Positions 38,641 through 52,639 of a DNA stretch of 64,000 nt are shown here, one piece after another (position 1 is the stretch's first letter; the number at the start of each line of letters is the position of its first letter). A program made the position numbers and the translations under genes. The notes under the pieces were generated by a model. It saw only the letters and a list, made by a program, of their open reading frames with translations. It searched no databases and was not told the DNA's origin. This DNA comes from Capitulum mitella (taxonomy: Eukaryota; Arthropoda; Thecostraca; Pollicipedomorpha; Pollicipedidae), in assembly GCA_030062745.1 (NCBI GenBank), contig CP099841.1:32418368-32482367 (forward strand), read 5' to 3'.

Positions 38641-39773
38641 GGATTATGACGCAAGCGTCCGAGCGTCAGTGAAACGGATTACTGAGCATGCTCATGAGGA
38701 AACGCGAGCGAACGCAAAACAGCAAAGGAAGAAGAAACGGGCAAGGAGAGCTCAGAGTGTGTGTATGTGCATGGGTGTGGTTTTCGGAAAATGATTGTGG
38801 GTGTCCAAAACGCATGTGGGGACATCCAGACATTGCGTGTCGGAGGGGGAGGGGGTCGTGACAAGCGTTTATGCCTAAAGTTCAGAGAAATGAGTTTAAA
38901 AGGGTGTTACGGGAGGTAAATTACAGAACGACGACTTCCGTAAATCACAGATGGCTTGATGGCGGCGACATCCTTAACCGGAATACATCTAGTTTTTCCG
39001 TTGTCCCAAAAACGCACTCCGGCGAATATTTAAGACTGGTTACGGATTATCATGTGAATGAAAAGTAGATTTTGCTCATCTTAAGCTAATATTTCATGCA
39101 TTTTAGTTACTGCATTTATCGACAGTGATATCGGTACGCAAAGTACAATACAAAGCATTAGAGAAAGAAGCCAATCGGGGAGCGGAAAATACGTAGGTAA
39201 ACCTTGAACGCATCCGATGCTTACCAAACACTCTGTCTTGCTGTGCCAGACGCAGTTACAAACGGCAGCGACGATTGTTTTGACAAACAACACTAACGTA
39301 TTTCGACCTATTCACGTAGTACATACCTGTGAGGGGGATTCGAGGAACTGCAGCAGTACTTGCCTGAATCCATGACGGCCGCCTTCACAATTTTGGTGTT
39401 CGTCAACTGATGTAAGCTACGACATGCTGAGGCTAACGATACGCTTACCCGATTCATCGGCGATTTTAGTGTTGAAAAGAAAATGGGGTAAATAGATTAA
39501 GCTTGAGCTGGCAGCCAGCGTACTCATCTACCCCAGTAAAATATGACCAAACAAGAGCGAGTTGGCAAGAATGGTACCTACTCTTCGATTCCTTGGCGGG
39601 TGGTAGGGAAAAGCAACTGGTGGGTGCCAATGGAGTAAATAAGTCCTGATTATTGTTTACAAAGCTGATTTTAGATGGTTAACGCAATGGGACTGAGAAT
39701 ATAAGTATATTTCAATATTTAAACATAATTTAAGTTGTGGGTGTCCAAATCGTATTGCGGGTGCTCATTTCTA

Positions 39774-39801
39774 CTTTGTGGGTGCCGCAGCACCCACAAA
39801 G
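39774..39801. repeat. Perfect 12-bp hairpin at the edge of a purine tract
   Basis: CTTTGTGGGTGC (39774-39785), loop CGCA, then the exact reverse complement (39790-39801). The related word TTGTGGGTGTCCAAA occurs at about 38794 and 39734, so this may be a decayed element end. Confidence 0.85.
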
Positions 39802-40190
39802 AGAAAGGAAACCACACCTCTGTGTATGTGGGGGGTTGACAGCAGGAAGGAAAGGTAAAAAGTGAGCTGGGAACTGCATGAGAAGAGAAAAAGAAACAAA
39901 AACAAAGGGATGGACGCTGGGAGGGGGACAGGGGGAGAGAGACAGGCAGACAGAGATGATGGAGCAAGGGATTCAGGGAAAGAGGGACAGGGAGAGGGAA
40001 CGTAAATGAGAGAGGGAAAGGCAGGCAGGAAGAGGGTGGGAGGGGAGACGATGGTATAAATATGGCGCGGGGGTAGACGACTCATAGATATGGCGAGAGG
40101 GAGAGGGCAAGGGAAATAATGGGAGGAATGGAGGGAGCAAGGGAAGAGGAGAGAGAGGAACGGCGAGAGGCAAAGGGAAAAAACTAAAAA
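39802..40190. repeat. 390-nt GA-rich (polypurine) tract
   Basis: Almost uninterrupted AGAGGGAGAGGG-type sequence on the plus strand. The Ser/Leu/Pro-rich minus-strand frames come from the pyrimidine complement and are not considered genes. Confidence 0.85.
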
Positions 40191-42280
40191 TACTGTAATA
40201 TAATAATACATAATAAACCGATAAAAAGAAGACACAAATCACAGCTACGTAATTCGGCTGAAGTTGTCAAACATTTTTGCGCTGTGTGTCACACTCGGAT
40301 ATGAGCGCGGCGAATACGAGTTATCAGCTTCGAGGAAGATGTCGCAAAAGGCCATGGTGAATGCTTCGAATGAGTCATTCTCAACTGCGTCGTTGGTGCT
40401 GGAACTGTTATAGTGACTTATTAACTAACTAGCCAAAACATGCAAATGTAGTTCGTTGGACACGGAAAATGCTGCTGCCTTGATTTCCTTCGCATTGCTA
40501 TTTATCCTCGTAAACAATGGCTTCTGTAGCATTGGAAGGAATCTCGGCATGGCTCCTGAGCTCCTGATTAGATAAGAGATATAGAAGCATGGAAATCATT
40601 ACTAGTTTGACACGGTGCTACGCAGACATGCGAGCAGAACTCAAACTGACCCTAGTGGAACCGACATATGAACGCTAAATGATCAGAATACATAAAACAT
40701 CTATTTTTTAACTCATGATGTGATGAAGAATGGGAGATTACTGTTCGCTCACGCACAAATATGCTGTATTTCACACGACACCGGCGACCACAAATTAGTT
40801 CAGTTCTCCGTACACCAATGCCTTGCCGAACGAAATGAGCAAACTTTGATTAAATCATTCAACGTCGACGACACGGATGTCATGTGATTGAGTTACAACC
40901 ACGTCGGAAGATGTGAAAACTCGAGAGTAATTGGTTTATCACCAGAAGTCCCGACAGCTCCAGAAAACGGATGGCTACAGAAACTAGGTCGTCATGTGTA
41001 ACATGGACAGTGCACTCGTCTTCCGACTTACGATGCTCGAGGCAGCAGGAAGTCCTACGCCGTTTGTCCGTCAAACTTGAGACCTAACAAACTGCTACTG
41101 TCGAACGTATGTGAAACGGGGTACACTGCACTGTGGTACAGAGAAAAGGCTTTCGGTTCGCTTGTAGTAAACTAGGTTTCGCTATGGTCTACAAGGGCGC
41201 CGGCCTTTCCACGATGATGTCTGGGTCCAAGACAGGCGTGATGGCTATGGGCAGTGGGCACCGCCAAATGACCTAAATGAATTCGTCGCGCCCAACGCCT
41301 CTAAATCTGCAGACACGACATTGAGCTGCAGCATACAGCCTCGAATGACGCTGCTATGAAATTCGGATATCATTAACTGCATTCACGATTAAAGGCATCG
41401 AAAGGCTTAGGTCCAAAATAGACTCCAAATCCAAAATTCATTTGAATCGCTACGTGAAAAAGCTTGGTCGTAATGCGAATGAAAATAAATATGTGTTCTG
41501 GTTCCTTGTTATGCAAATATTTCCCACCCGTACCACGGTATCAAAAAGAAATTAAAATAAAACCTGAAATAAGCTGCCTGAACGTCAGCTTATTCAAGCC
41601 CGGGCCATGGTACCATTGTCAAGATTCCGGTCCGATCGCATTTTTCAACCAAAGAAAGCCATTTCTATAGGAGCTGATGTGACACCTTCGAGACAAAGCA
41701 AACGGTCGGGGCCACGCGGAGGATGCAGGCCAAGCATGCCCTAAGTACATTACCAATTAGCGACAATTTCTTTCGGGGTGCCACATCTTTCACTCTAAAC
41801 CGAAATCCGTATGCGTAATTTTGCCACTCATATTCTGAGATCGTTCAGATATCTCCGTAGCACGTTTCGGTGTAAGTCATTGAAGGTGGCGAACTTCAGC
41901 ATGAATAAATCGAACTCGTGGGATCACTTGCGGGGAATGTCACATTATTAAAACGTGTTCTGAGCCGAGATAACCAAAGAACTCTACATCTATTGAGTTT
42001 CCAGACGATTTGCCGCAAATTCAACCTGTGCTCTATTCAGCCGTGTTCTACCGTTACCGGCTGTGTGACGCCATAAGCGAGCGCTGACCAATGAACGTTC
42101 GAAGACGTGCCACATCGCCTCATACCGGCAGATAACGACGGAATATCGGTTTTAATTCATTGTGTTTTTCCGCCCTTCAATCTCTTTCAAGCCTCGCAGC
42201 GGAAATACAACTGCTGAGAACGCAATCAGCGACATGTTTCAGACAAACCAACTCTGCGCACGTCTCGCCCAAAGTGGCGC
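40191..42280. other. AT-rich region without recognised genes
   Basis: Nothing supported on either strand. Confidence 0.35.
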
Positions 42281-45261
42281 ATTCCTCTAGCAGTTGTTTG
42301 CCGCGGGTGTGGCGACGCAGCGGCGGCCTGCTCCAGCCCCCAGTGACGTCGGCGAGGCCCGGGACGCCATCAGTTTCCACCTGACGGCCGGCCTCTACAC
42401 CGGTTGCCTCCGGACGCCCTGGATGGATTGCGCCGATCTCGAAATCACGCTCGCTGTGATTGAATCCAAGTTTTCACGCTCGGCTGCGAGCCGGCGGACA
42501 ATTGGCGCGGAAGAGATTGACGGTCGAATCGCGGCGGGCGAGGTGTCCGATTACGGCTCGCCTCCCCACCCACAGCCAGCCGAGTAGGCGCGCAGGCGGA
42601 GGGCACTCAGTTGCTGTCAGGGGGTGGTCGAATAGCCCACCAGAGTACTGGTCGAGGGCTCTTGGTTGTTGCCAGGCGGTGGACGAGTGCCTCACCGAGT
42701 GTGCAACCTTATGCTTGATACCGAGCCGAGTAAAATCACCACATAATTTTTATAGCACACGCCCAATGCCAACAAAAAGATGGGGGTAGTGAAGACTGAG
42801 TTCACCATCGACATACAGACATTTTCGCAACGGATGCATATGCATGGGTTCCAGCAGCGTTGATTTAATGCGACGTTGCATATGTGCAAGATGAGAGGGA
42901 CGTGGAAGGACCTCACAAATGGCCAATGACGGAAACAAAATTTTTCCGCAGGCAATTTACAAGCGGATATGCACAGAAGCAATGAAGCAAATAATGATTC
43001 AGCGCCAAAAACTGCCACTGCATCGGTGTACATAAACATTAAACATGCTGCAGTGTTCTGGATGAACGTCTTCAATTGACGCTAAAAATCTGAAACATCT
43101 GTGCCTCTTGTCAAATTCTGCACCGAACAACCGGTGACGACCGAATGATGTGCCTGCACTGTTTCCCAGTGTCATCTGATATCCCGATCAACCGATGCTG
43201 GCGTCGTGCACGACAGCCCCTCCCGTCATCTCGAGACCAAGAGCTGTGGGGCCCAATCTGTTACCTCGAGACCAGAAGCTGGAAGCCCGAATTCATCTCC
43301 TGAAGCGGAGGCCGGCCGTGACACCAGGTGCGGCCTCCGCCGCCGGCCACACGGCAGCGCGTCACAACAGCCCGCCCGGTGTCGGCCGTAAACAGGAGGG
43401 CCGCCGTCGGCCCGCCGGTCCGCCGGCCGCTTCCGCAGGACGCGTCGCCGCCGACGGGCGCTCCCCTCCGCCGGAACGACGGCGGCGGCGCGCACGCGGA
43501 AGGTGCGGGAGGGGAGCGCGCCGCCCGGTGATTTCTTATCTGCCCACCTGGCCGGCGGCGTCTCCGGTTGCCCGGCGCCCCGCCGCCGCACGAGCCGGAG
43601 CGTCGGCCGCGACGAACGGGGGGGGGGAGGGGCGGCGACGGCCGGGACGCCGGCATCTCGCCGCCGGAGGCGGGTGACGTGGCGCAGAGGTGCCGTCGCC
43701 GGAGGCAGGGTCAGCGCACCCGGCAGGCCGCGAGGTCGACGAACACGGCTGCGACGCGACGGGAGGGGCCGCAAGAGATCGCGTCCAGGAGCAGCGCCGG
43801 CACACTGATGTCTCTGATCGGTAGCAGCCGCTGTGACTTCACTTCGAACATCACTCGTTCTCTGAACAGAGGGCATGAACGCGCCAGCGGCGAGCCGGAA
43901 CGGAAAGACCGAAGTCCAGAAAAAAGACCCGAAAACGGCGCTTCTTGCTAAGGAGCACCGCTTTCGGCAAAAAAGTCGGCTTCTGCAGACTGCTCATCGC
44001 TTACGTTGGACCGGTGCCGGTTGCCGGAGAGGAGGATATGCGCCATTGAGAAGAACTGCGCCGATTGCGTCAACGTGCTGTTTCTCGGTTTTCGAACGCA
44101 AAATGAATCAGCAGAAGAGTATGAGGTTCGGCCAGCTTGAATACTCGCTTCAAATCAGTTTTAGTGCGACCACAGCGATTCGTGATCTTGAGCTCTGGAA
44201 CAGCATTCAAGGGCGAAAACCGTGATTTCAGCCACTAAGCTGTATTGCCCACAAAATCGTACCCATGGCTTTCTATTCCGCAAAGATATGTATCAAGGAG
44301 GCAGGAAGCGCATACATACAGGACACAGGAAGCGCAAACTGTAAACCCACACATCCAGTGACCCAGCTTACGCAACGGTAACAACAGACTCCTCTCTTCG
44401 AAGATCCGCCCCCAGTGGCTCATTCCCAGAATCTGTGACCGGCACAAACAAAGATGGCGGACGAGATCTGCCTCCAAGTGACGCGTTCCTTGACGGGTCG
44501 GCGGCGCCGCCACGGCACGCTCACATCCATCGATGCACGCCCCCCGTCGCAGGACCGCCCCGGCACGGGGGGGGGGGGGGTTCCGGCGGCGCCGCAGACG
44601 CCGCGGGTTGCCCGGAGCCCCCGTCTGCCGCCCCTGCGTCGGCGCCGACGCGGCCCTCTGGCAGAGGTCCAGGGCGGCCGTCAGCTGCCGGCCGTGTCGC
44701 CGGCCGATCGGTTTTTGCCGCGGCCAGGGGGCGCCGCGGCGTACCTGCGGCCGACTCCCGCCGGGCGGCGCGGGAGGCCGCCATCTTCCCGGCCGGGGGA
44801 GCCTCCCCGCCCGCGCCGCCCCCGGCACGCGCCGCCGGCCACCGCGCGCCAGACGGCCGACAGGTGCCGGCCGTCGGCGCCGCCGGCGGCGGCCCCTCGC
44901 CGTGCGGCGGCCGTCGGCGCCCTCTCCGTCGGGCCGTTTAAACTTTAAATGCCCCGTCTCGGACGCGGCGGACAGATGCGCGCCGGCCAGAAAAACCGGC
45001 GCCGCTTGTTATGACTTGCGAGATGAGCTCGGGCGGGCGCGGCGCGCGCTCCGACGTGCCCAGACGCGGACGGACGGCGGACGGAACGTGCCGGAGCCGA
45101 CGCCGTCCGGCGCGCCGGCCGCGCCGCCGAGACGCTCGGCTCGCGCCCGCCACGGCTTGCCACGTCAATCCGGGGTCAGCTGTTTGCTGCCGGTGACGCC
45201 GGATGCGGTAAACACATGCCGCGTGCTCGGACCGGATTCCGGCGGCGGTTGGCAGCGGCAG

Positions 45262-45300
<39 letters not shown>

Positions 45301-45745
45301 TCGGGTCGAAGGGAGGCCGCTCCTGCCGGCGGCCCGCGGTGGCGGGTTCGTATGCCGCGGCAGGGCCCGCGAAACCGCAGCCGCCCCGGCGGCGATCAGT
45401 AGCCGGCGGGCGTGCCGCGCTCATTGAATACGGGTAACCCGAGCGAGCCGGGCAGCGGCCGCCGTGGGTCGGCCGAGGAACAGGAGAGACTCTGCCGGCG
45501 GCTCGGCCGGAGGAACAGGAGAGACCCTGCCGGCGGCTCGGCCAGAGGTGCAGGAGAGACTGCCGGCCAACAGGCCTCGCACAGCTCAGGCGCTGCGGCG
45601 TCCAGGTGGTCAGACTTGCAAACCGCCCGGTCCAGCAGTGCGTCAGGTCAGGTGCGATCCTGCCGACCCCCCCCCCCCCCGCTGTGCGGTCAGTCTGATG
45701 AGGCAGAGGCCCCCTCGTCACCCGTTCGGGAGGAAGAACCGATCC
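42281..45745. other. GC-rich islands (42.3-42.7 and 43.2-45.7 kb)
   Basis: Very CpG-rich, with G10 (43618), G14 (44567) and C14 (45667) runs, GTAAACA at 43388 and 45208, and a (GCC)n run at 45267-45296. Open frames up to 289 codons overlap on both strands and encode Arg/Pro/Ala-rich low-complexity products. No domain is recognised. An AT-richer gap lies at 42.7-43.2 kb. Confidence 0.45.
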
Positions 45746-47375
45746 TGAAAGGTCTTTCCGCCCACTGAGTACCGCCAATGTCTATCATAGGCATAGGCTT
45801 ATCGTTAGCACTGGTGTCGATTGGTGCAAATTCATACGGGCTCTGCGTGTTTGGCGGTTCTTGGGTATGACCCATCGCCGCATAACGATACCAAAGCGCG
45901 AACCTGAAAGGCAATACTCTGCAGTTTTAGGCGTACAGTTATGCAAAGGTTCGACGAGATGTTTGGGGACATGACTAACCACAACGCAATGAAAAGAAGA
46001 TAAATTAATCTACTTTAGCACGATCCACGATAAAACACTCCGGAACACGTCGCCGATTCTCACAGTCTATATAACTTGCATCCGCCATGTCCACGCTGAC
46101 GCCGCTGTTTCACAACTCATAATGTCTGAACGATGGCTGAAACTTTTTCTTGTTTTCTGGATTGCTGTGACCTCTTTGGCTTACGGGCAGCTCTGTAGCA
46201 CCTGACTTCCGTTTTCATCACGTATATTCTAGTAAAGTAATGAACAGGGGAATAAGAAAAAGAACACCACTGCAGAAGAAATCACAAGTCGAGGTCCCCT
46301 GGAAAGAACATATTAGATGCCCAGCTCAATTTGGAAGGCAGATGGTCAACAGTCAGACGAAACCAGTATCTGCCAAGATTTATCTCGCACCAAAGCGGAA
46401 CACTTGGCCGACGTCTCATTTCTGGACTGAAGACGGCCCGATGAGCTTCCCGGATGTTATTTCTGCCACAGACGCCACCATATTGGGAGCGTATCCAATC
46501 ACGCACCTGTCAGCATTTCAGCGACGTATGGTAATATACCGCCGTTTGACAGAGTCACAAAACCTGCAACGTAGGTCTGAAGAAGCAGTCATTTCGATAA
46601 GTATTGAGTATTCCTGGAGTTTTCTTTTTTGTCCTATTAACATTGCCTACTCGAACTCCTGCTTTGCTTGGATATTCGCTACTTCCTTCGCTAGAGACGC
46701 TCCTCGTAGTGCAAACTTAAAGAGGCACTACGGCCTACTGATGCGTGACGCATAAAATGTAGTGAAACAGAGCGGAAAAGTGCGTTGAAATGAAACAAAC
46801 GAGCCTCTACGACGCGTCGAAGTCTCGTCGTCGTCGCAGTCTCGTCGCTAGCGCGTTTGCGGTAAGTCCGAAAAGTCTCGTTTCGACATCGACATCTCAC
46901 GAAACCCGGATTTACTCCGCAACATGACATGCTTAAGTGACAATATGATAAAGCGATCCATTGCGCAACGTCTGACACGCAGGGATTGGGTGACACGTCA
47001 GGTAGTGAGTAATCCCACTAACATATCTACAACCAACAAAAATGGAATGGCGACGGTGAACAGTCGTTGCGTAAGGAACTGGTTTAAGCGTGTCAAGAAC
47101 AGATCCAAAAATGGGTGCACGACTGCCAATGCCGTGGTTATTAAGTATACAGGTGGCATAATCTGCATGCCATACTGTATGCTTCAGAAAATGCAACAGC
47201 ATAACGAGGTAACGGAACACATGGTTGGTGTATATCCCAGAACAAAGTCCGAGAACGACTTTAGACAACGGAAATATGAAACTGGCATCAAAATCTCTGG
47301 CGACAACGCCAACCCGCAGTGATTTCAAAACTTCATCATCTTCGCTAGCTGAGGAGGGTTTTTGTCGTCTACAGT
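45746..47375. other. AT-richer region; one unrecognised 171-codon frame
   Basis: The plus-strand ATG frame at 46240-46755 has no similarity I can name and no clear promoter apart from CTATATAAC at about 46068. I do not call it a gene. The rest is unassigned. Confidence 0.3.
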
Positions 47376-50300
47376 CGGCGGTGCCGGGAGCAGAACGACT
47401 TGGAGAGGCCACAACTCCGCCCAGGAGCGTTCCGGAGCGTTCTCGGCTCTCATGACAGAGTAACGTGGCGTCCGATTGGTCGATACGACGCCGGCGACTG
47501 TCCGCCAACAGGCGACGGCACCGCCGGCCCGCCGCCCGTCGCACCGCGCCGCCACGTGCCGAGAAGCTCCACGCATCGCACGTGGGACCGAGCGCCGCTG
47601 GCTCAGCGGCGGGCAACACGAGCGGGCTCGCGCTGTTTCGTTACGCTCGTGCTCCGTCCCGGCGGCCCGAGCGGAGGCCGCCGCGTCAAGGGGCGCCGAA
47701 ATCGCCTCTGACTCCGCCAGCCGGCGCCGGCGGCTTGCCGGCGTCTCCGGCCGCCGGGTTCCGGCGTTTCGGCGTCCACTCGTCGGCCTGTCAAACGTCC
47801 ACCCAGCGTCCGCCGGCTGACCTCGAGGACGTGACGTCACTGGGCGACAGGGGTTCGATCGGCTCCGCGCGCAGCAATGGTCGGGTCACGGCGGCCTGGC
47901 CTCAGTCACGTGAATAAGAAGGCAGGGCCGCCGTTCCCGGACGGACGCGCCCCCGAGCTCACCCGAAAACCCAATACACGGCAGATCCCCGATGACGATT
48001 CACGGGGAGGATCCGAATACGACGAAGCCGGTGAATGGCGCAGGCTCTAATTGGAGAACCGAGCACCGCTGCGACGAGGCGCCAAAGATATTCGCGTCGT
48101 GGCTGAGTTAGTGCATCTTCTTCAGAAATGCACCGACGCGCTTCCAAAATACACCAAACACCGGGACAGTCTTTCACGCGACGCCTGTGGTGCGCTCCCC
48201 GCGCGCCACATGCGTCCTGCGAGAGGAAGTTACAGGCCTGAGTCACTCCTCTCACGGGGATGGCGGTCGTCTCGGCTTCCGGTGGGTAACGCGTGGGATA
48301 AACCTCGGAACGCAAACAGAGCCCCACGCACCACTCCGAGACCCCTGCACAGGAAACATCTGCCTCCCATCTCCCCCCCCCCCCGCTGTATGAGTGCTCT
48401 TGTTTCCTCCAGCCGTCTCCGGGGGTTGACGTACGGCGAGAGAGACGCGATACTGGGCGCAGGTGACCCCAGCGACACGAATCTGAGGGCGAATTTCTGC
48501 GGTCCGGGGTTAGTCTGCATCTGCTACCGCCTCGATGTATGCCTCATTGTTCCCCCATCTCGTCACACACACGTATTCTCTCGCAGACACTCTCAGTCAC
48601 CCTCTATTTCTGACTTTTATACTACTTACAAGAATGGGGAGATTTCTGACCTTGGTCTGGAGCTGATTTGACAACTTGACGCAGATATATGAGAACGATA
48701 ACATGATTTGCAACTTGTCGACTAGGCGTTTCGGATAGCTGACTTAAACCATAGACAATAGCCGCGCCATGGCGATCGACCAGGCGCATTTGGAGCCGGT
48801 GCCGATAACAACTGAGACCCCGACCTCAGCGCGAAATGAATATGCGTGCCGAGCCAAGAGTGGATAGATAACGTCGCCGGCGATAGACGACGGCGGGGAC
48901 GTATTGGGTGACCTCCACCGACCGACCATCGATGACCGGCTGCCGTTCAGCGGCCCCGTGCGACAGGTCTCGTTCGCCCGTCGAAACTCGTGGCCAGGGG
49001 AGGGGATCAACACGTCACCAGCTTCGCGGCGCACCCACCGTCTGACCCCGTGCAATGCTCGAGCGCTGCGGTCAGCCGCGCCTGACGAACCGGCCCGCTC
49101 ACCACCACACGTGCCATCGCTGCCGAAAAAACGGCCGAGCGCGGATCAGCGGCCGCGCGGCGGCCGGCGCCGGCACCGGAGCGCCGCGGGCGCACACGTC
49201 CGCGGCGTGTGCGCCGCGTCACACACGTCATGACCGGAAGTCGGACGCGGCTGGCCGGCGCCGCCGAATCCAGCCGTCGCCGCATCGATCGGCCGCCACA
49301 GGAAGCTCCGGTTTTGCGACCAAGCCGTACGACGGTCCGGGCGTCTGATCCCGCCCGAGGGCCCGACAAAAACGGGCTCGTCGCGGGAAATACTGTTCGT
49401 CTCTGGGGAGACAAGTCGGCGGCAGAGGCCGTGTCACGGTCGTCAGGAATCGCGGCGGAGCGGGGTCTGGCGGCACTCCACAGGTAGACATGGGCCGACT
49501 AGTGGGTTTAAAGCTGTGACAGGTTTCAGTGACTATCTGTCTGGCTACACAACGACATGGGAAAAAAACGTTGGGCCCACAAATGGCCCTGAACCCACAA
49601 ATGAACCACTGGAATTCAGGTTTAATTTTTTACGAATATTTTTCACATTATTATATAATGATATTAATTTTAAATGGAACTGCGATGCTTGACAAATACC
49701 AATCTGGAGATCCGCCATGCAATAAACGAAATGTTAACATGACCACCGCATATTTGGCGTTAGGACTTGTGATCCCTGCAACCACTGTTTTGAACGTGTA
49801 AAGGCAGCCCTTTATCCTGATTGTTCCGCGGTCAGACAGAATCAAATGCGCGCCTCGCGGCCCGGATTCAAACGGTCCTTGTCTTTTGATCCTTTTAAAA
49901 CAAAAGACCTCGTTCACGATCCGCTGTTCATCTGCGCCAACTTCGTGATCCGGCTATCCTAACGCGCCGACGAGTCTGCGCGCCAGGCTCGAGAACGCCG
50001 CGTCCACCGCGGTGCCCGGGGCCGGTTCGTGCCCTCAGGGCCTGCTCCCGCACGCAGAGGGCGCCGCCGTCGGCCGGGCCGGGCCGGGCGGTCGCGGTCC
50101 GTCTCTCAGGCAGAGGGCCGCCTTGTTTACGCCGCGCCGGCGCCCGGTGCGCGCCGTCTGAGCGCGCGGCGGGCGGCTCCGATCCGCCGCACGCGCCGTC
50201 ACGCCAGCTTCCGGCGCGCCGGCGCGCCGCGACGGCCGCGGAATGTCGCTCCGCGCGACGGCCGGTGACGGTCGGTGACGGCGAGACGACGGAGGGACGC

Positions 50301-51000
50301 GCCGGCGGCCGACAAGTGACGCAGGAACGACGCAGGGACGTCAGAGGGACGACGGAGGGACTGCGGGGTCGGCGGGAACAAAGAGAGACGTCAGATGGAC
50401 GGCAGTGGGACAACGGACTACAGGAAACGAAGGGGGACAAAGGGGCAGCGAGATGGGAAAACAAGAGACGGGGGACAGAGCAAAAGGGCCGGAAGGGCCG
50501 AAGGAGCCAGGAGACATCGATAGCGGACGATAACGCCAGACAGTGGAGGTGAACAAGACGCAGGAAAGGAATACAGCAAAGTTAAGAACAGCCGAATATG
50601 ACCCAACAAGTAATGGTACATGCCCGGACAAGACGCCGTCTGCGGATGTTGAAAACTCTGAGATGCCAAGCCGACCGAGACAGAGCCTAATGCAGCCACA
50701 GATCGCACCTACGGTACGACGCACACCATGCGCCTTTGACTGAAACGATTCGCTCGCCAGACACCGCCCTTCGCCCTGAGGCCGGCAGCTCTGCCGGATG
50801 TTTGCTCTGCGTCCCGCCAGCTCCGGGCCACGGATCCTGACCAGGACGGCGGCCGGGGCCGGCGCTCCAGTCGGTTCGGCCCGCAGCGCTGCGACGTGCA
50901 TCGCAGACGACTGTCGCTGACGACGTGCGATGGAAACGCTCAGAACCTGTCGATAACCGCCGCCGCCCTGTGCCCGGTGACAGGCGCATTGCGTTAACAG
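47376..51000. other. GC-rich islands with AT-rich gaps
   Basis: Islands at 47.4-48.0, 48.9-49.5, 49.95-50.55 and 50.75-51.0 kb are separated by ordinary DNA. They contain C12 (48373-48384), TGACGTCA (47832) and TGTTTAC (50124). A GGGACG-rich purine repeat occupies about 50280-50520. No protein is recognised. Confidence 0.4.
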
Positions 51001-51539
51001 CAGCTTTCCGCCCATGGTAATATTTTCAGGATGACTGATCGGGTAATGTAACGACACGCCTGACGGATCTAATTCTCTAGAATTGCAGCCCCTAGCGAGG
51101 GTGTACGAAATTGATCTGACTGAACGGGAAAAGGCCATAAACGTCGGACTGTTCCGTTTTATAGACGTTAAAAGGCATTCGGGGGCGGGCAATCTGACAA
51201 TGCTTCAGCTACGCACGTGACCCACCATAAAATTAGATACGTAAGGGGCCACATCGACTATCACGCGGTGCTCGCCCGACATCATGCATGGCCAGTTGAC
51301 CTTAAGCCCACAGTGACAAAGTGCATTGGTCTAGCATTCCAAACAATACATCTGGGTCTACAGCAGCCCATCAGGTCCGGGCCGTAAACTCGAGTTCAAA
51401 ATCGCCCAGTTGCGCAGATATCGTGATCACCGCGTCGGCCGGCGTAAAAGGCTGGCCGAATGACCCCAGTCGTCGGTGCGGCACGAAGGGTGGCATATCA
51501 GGCCAGATCAGCCGCATCGGCCTGACCGCGCCCACCGCT

Positions 51540-51930
51540 TCGGTACCTGTCCCATCGCGACTCATCCAGACCCATCCCGTCCTGTACCGACCCGTCCCAT
51601 CCATGCCACTTCTTCCCATACCGGACCACCCATCTCACACCATCCTCACCCGATACCGACCCATCCCGTCCCATCCTGTCCCATAACAACTCATCCCGTC
51701 CCAACCTGCCCGATACCGACCCATCCCGACCCATCCTGTCCCATAACAACTCATCCCGTCCCAACCTGCCCGATACCGACCCATCCCGTCCCATCCTGTC
51801 CCATACCAACCCATTCCGTTCCATCCTGCCCCATTCCGACCCATCCCGTCCCATAACGACCCGTCCCGTCCCATTCTGTCCCATACCGACCCATCCTGTC
51901 CTATGCCGACCCATCTCGACACATTCAGAC
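51540..51930. repeat. CCATCCCGTC decamer repeat with 60-bp higher-order unit
   Basis: Decamers such as CCATCCCGTC, CCATCCTGTC, CCATAACAAC and CGATACCGAC repeat. Blocks 51661-51720, 51721-51780 and, less exactly, 51781-51840 share a precise 60-bp order. The Pro/Thr/His/Ser (plus) and Gly/Met/Asp (minus) frames are repeat-driven. Confidence 0.92.
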
Positions 51931-52374
51931 CATTGCCGAACAATCCGATCCCACACCATCGCATCCCGTCCCGCGTCACTCTGACAACTGTTGCCGGCTC
52001 CCGTGTCACCAGCCCGTTCTCGTCCGTCCCTCCTGTGACGTCCGAGCCGAACCGGGTCTGCCGACCTGGTGCCGTCGGTCCGACACCTGCCCCGTTCGAG
52101 CCGGGCCGACCGACCGGCCCAGGCTGCCGCTCGATACTGCATGACGTCACGGCTCTGACCCCGGGAGCCATCTCCAGCTGATTATCGCCTTCAATCGCAC
52201 AGAAAATTACCATCCGGCCAGATGATTACATCGGGATTACATCCATTTTAATGCGCCACGGCCGTTAAAACGAGTTGGCGGCGGCAGCGGCCGTCGGGCG
52301 GGGTCGTCGGCAGGCGGAAAGTTGCCACTGACTGGAGAACCAGGACCGGACAGCCCGAGCCTGACTGAGAGCCG

Positions 52375-52580
52375 CAGCTGGGAGCTTCTGGCGGCAGCTG
52401 CGGGTGACAGCTGCTGTTGAAATTTTCTAGTGGGAGCTGCTAGTGGGAGATGTCCAGAAAGCTATCGGTGAGAGCCGCTGCTGCGACCTGCTGGTGGAAG
52501 CTGGCCACGATATCTGCTGACGAGAGTTAATGGTGAGTGCTCCTAGTGAGAGCTGCTGGTGGGAGCTGCTGGAAGGAACA
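52375..52580. repeat. GAGCTGCTGGTGG degenerate tandem repeat
   Basis: About a dozen loosely conserved GCTGCT(G/A)GTGGGAGCT units. Confidence 0.6.
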
Positions 52581-52639
52581 GCTGCTGGGATACGTTGGCA
52601 ATAGACGCTGGCTGCAGCCTTTTCTTTGCGAAAGCCTCT

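Noticed and set aside
46240-46755. 171-codon ATG frame with an upstream CTATATAAC
   Set aside because: No recognisable family and no initiator; overlaps another open frame on the opposite strand.
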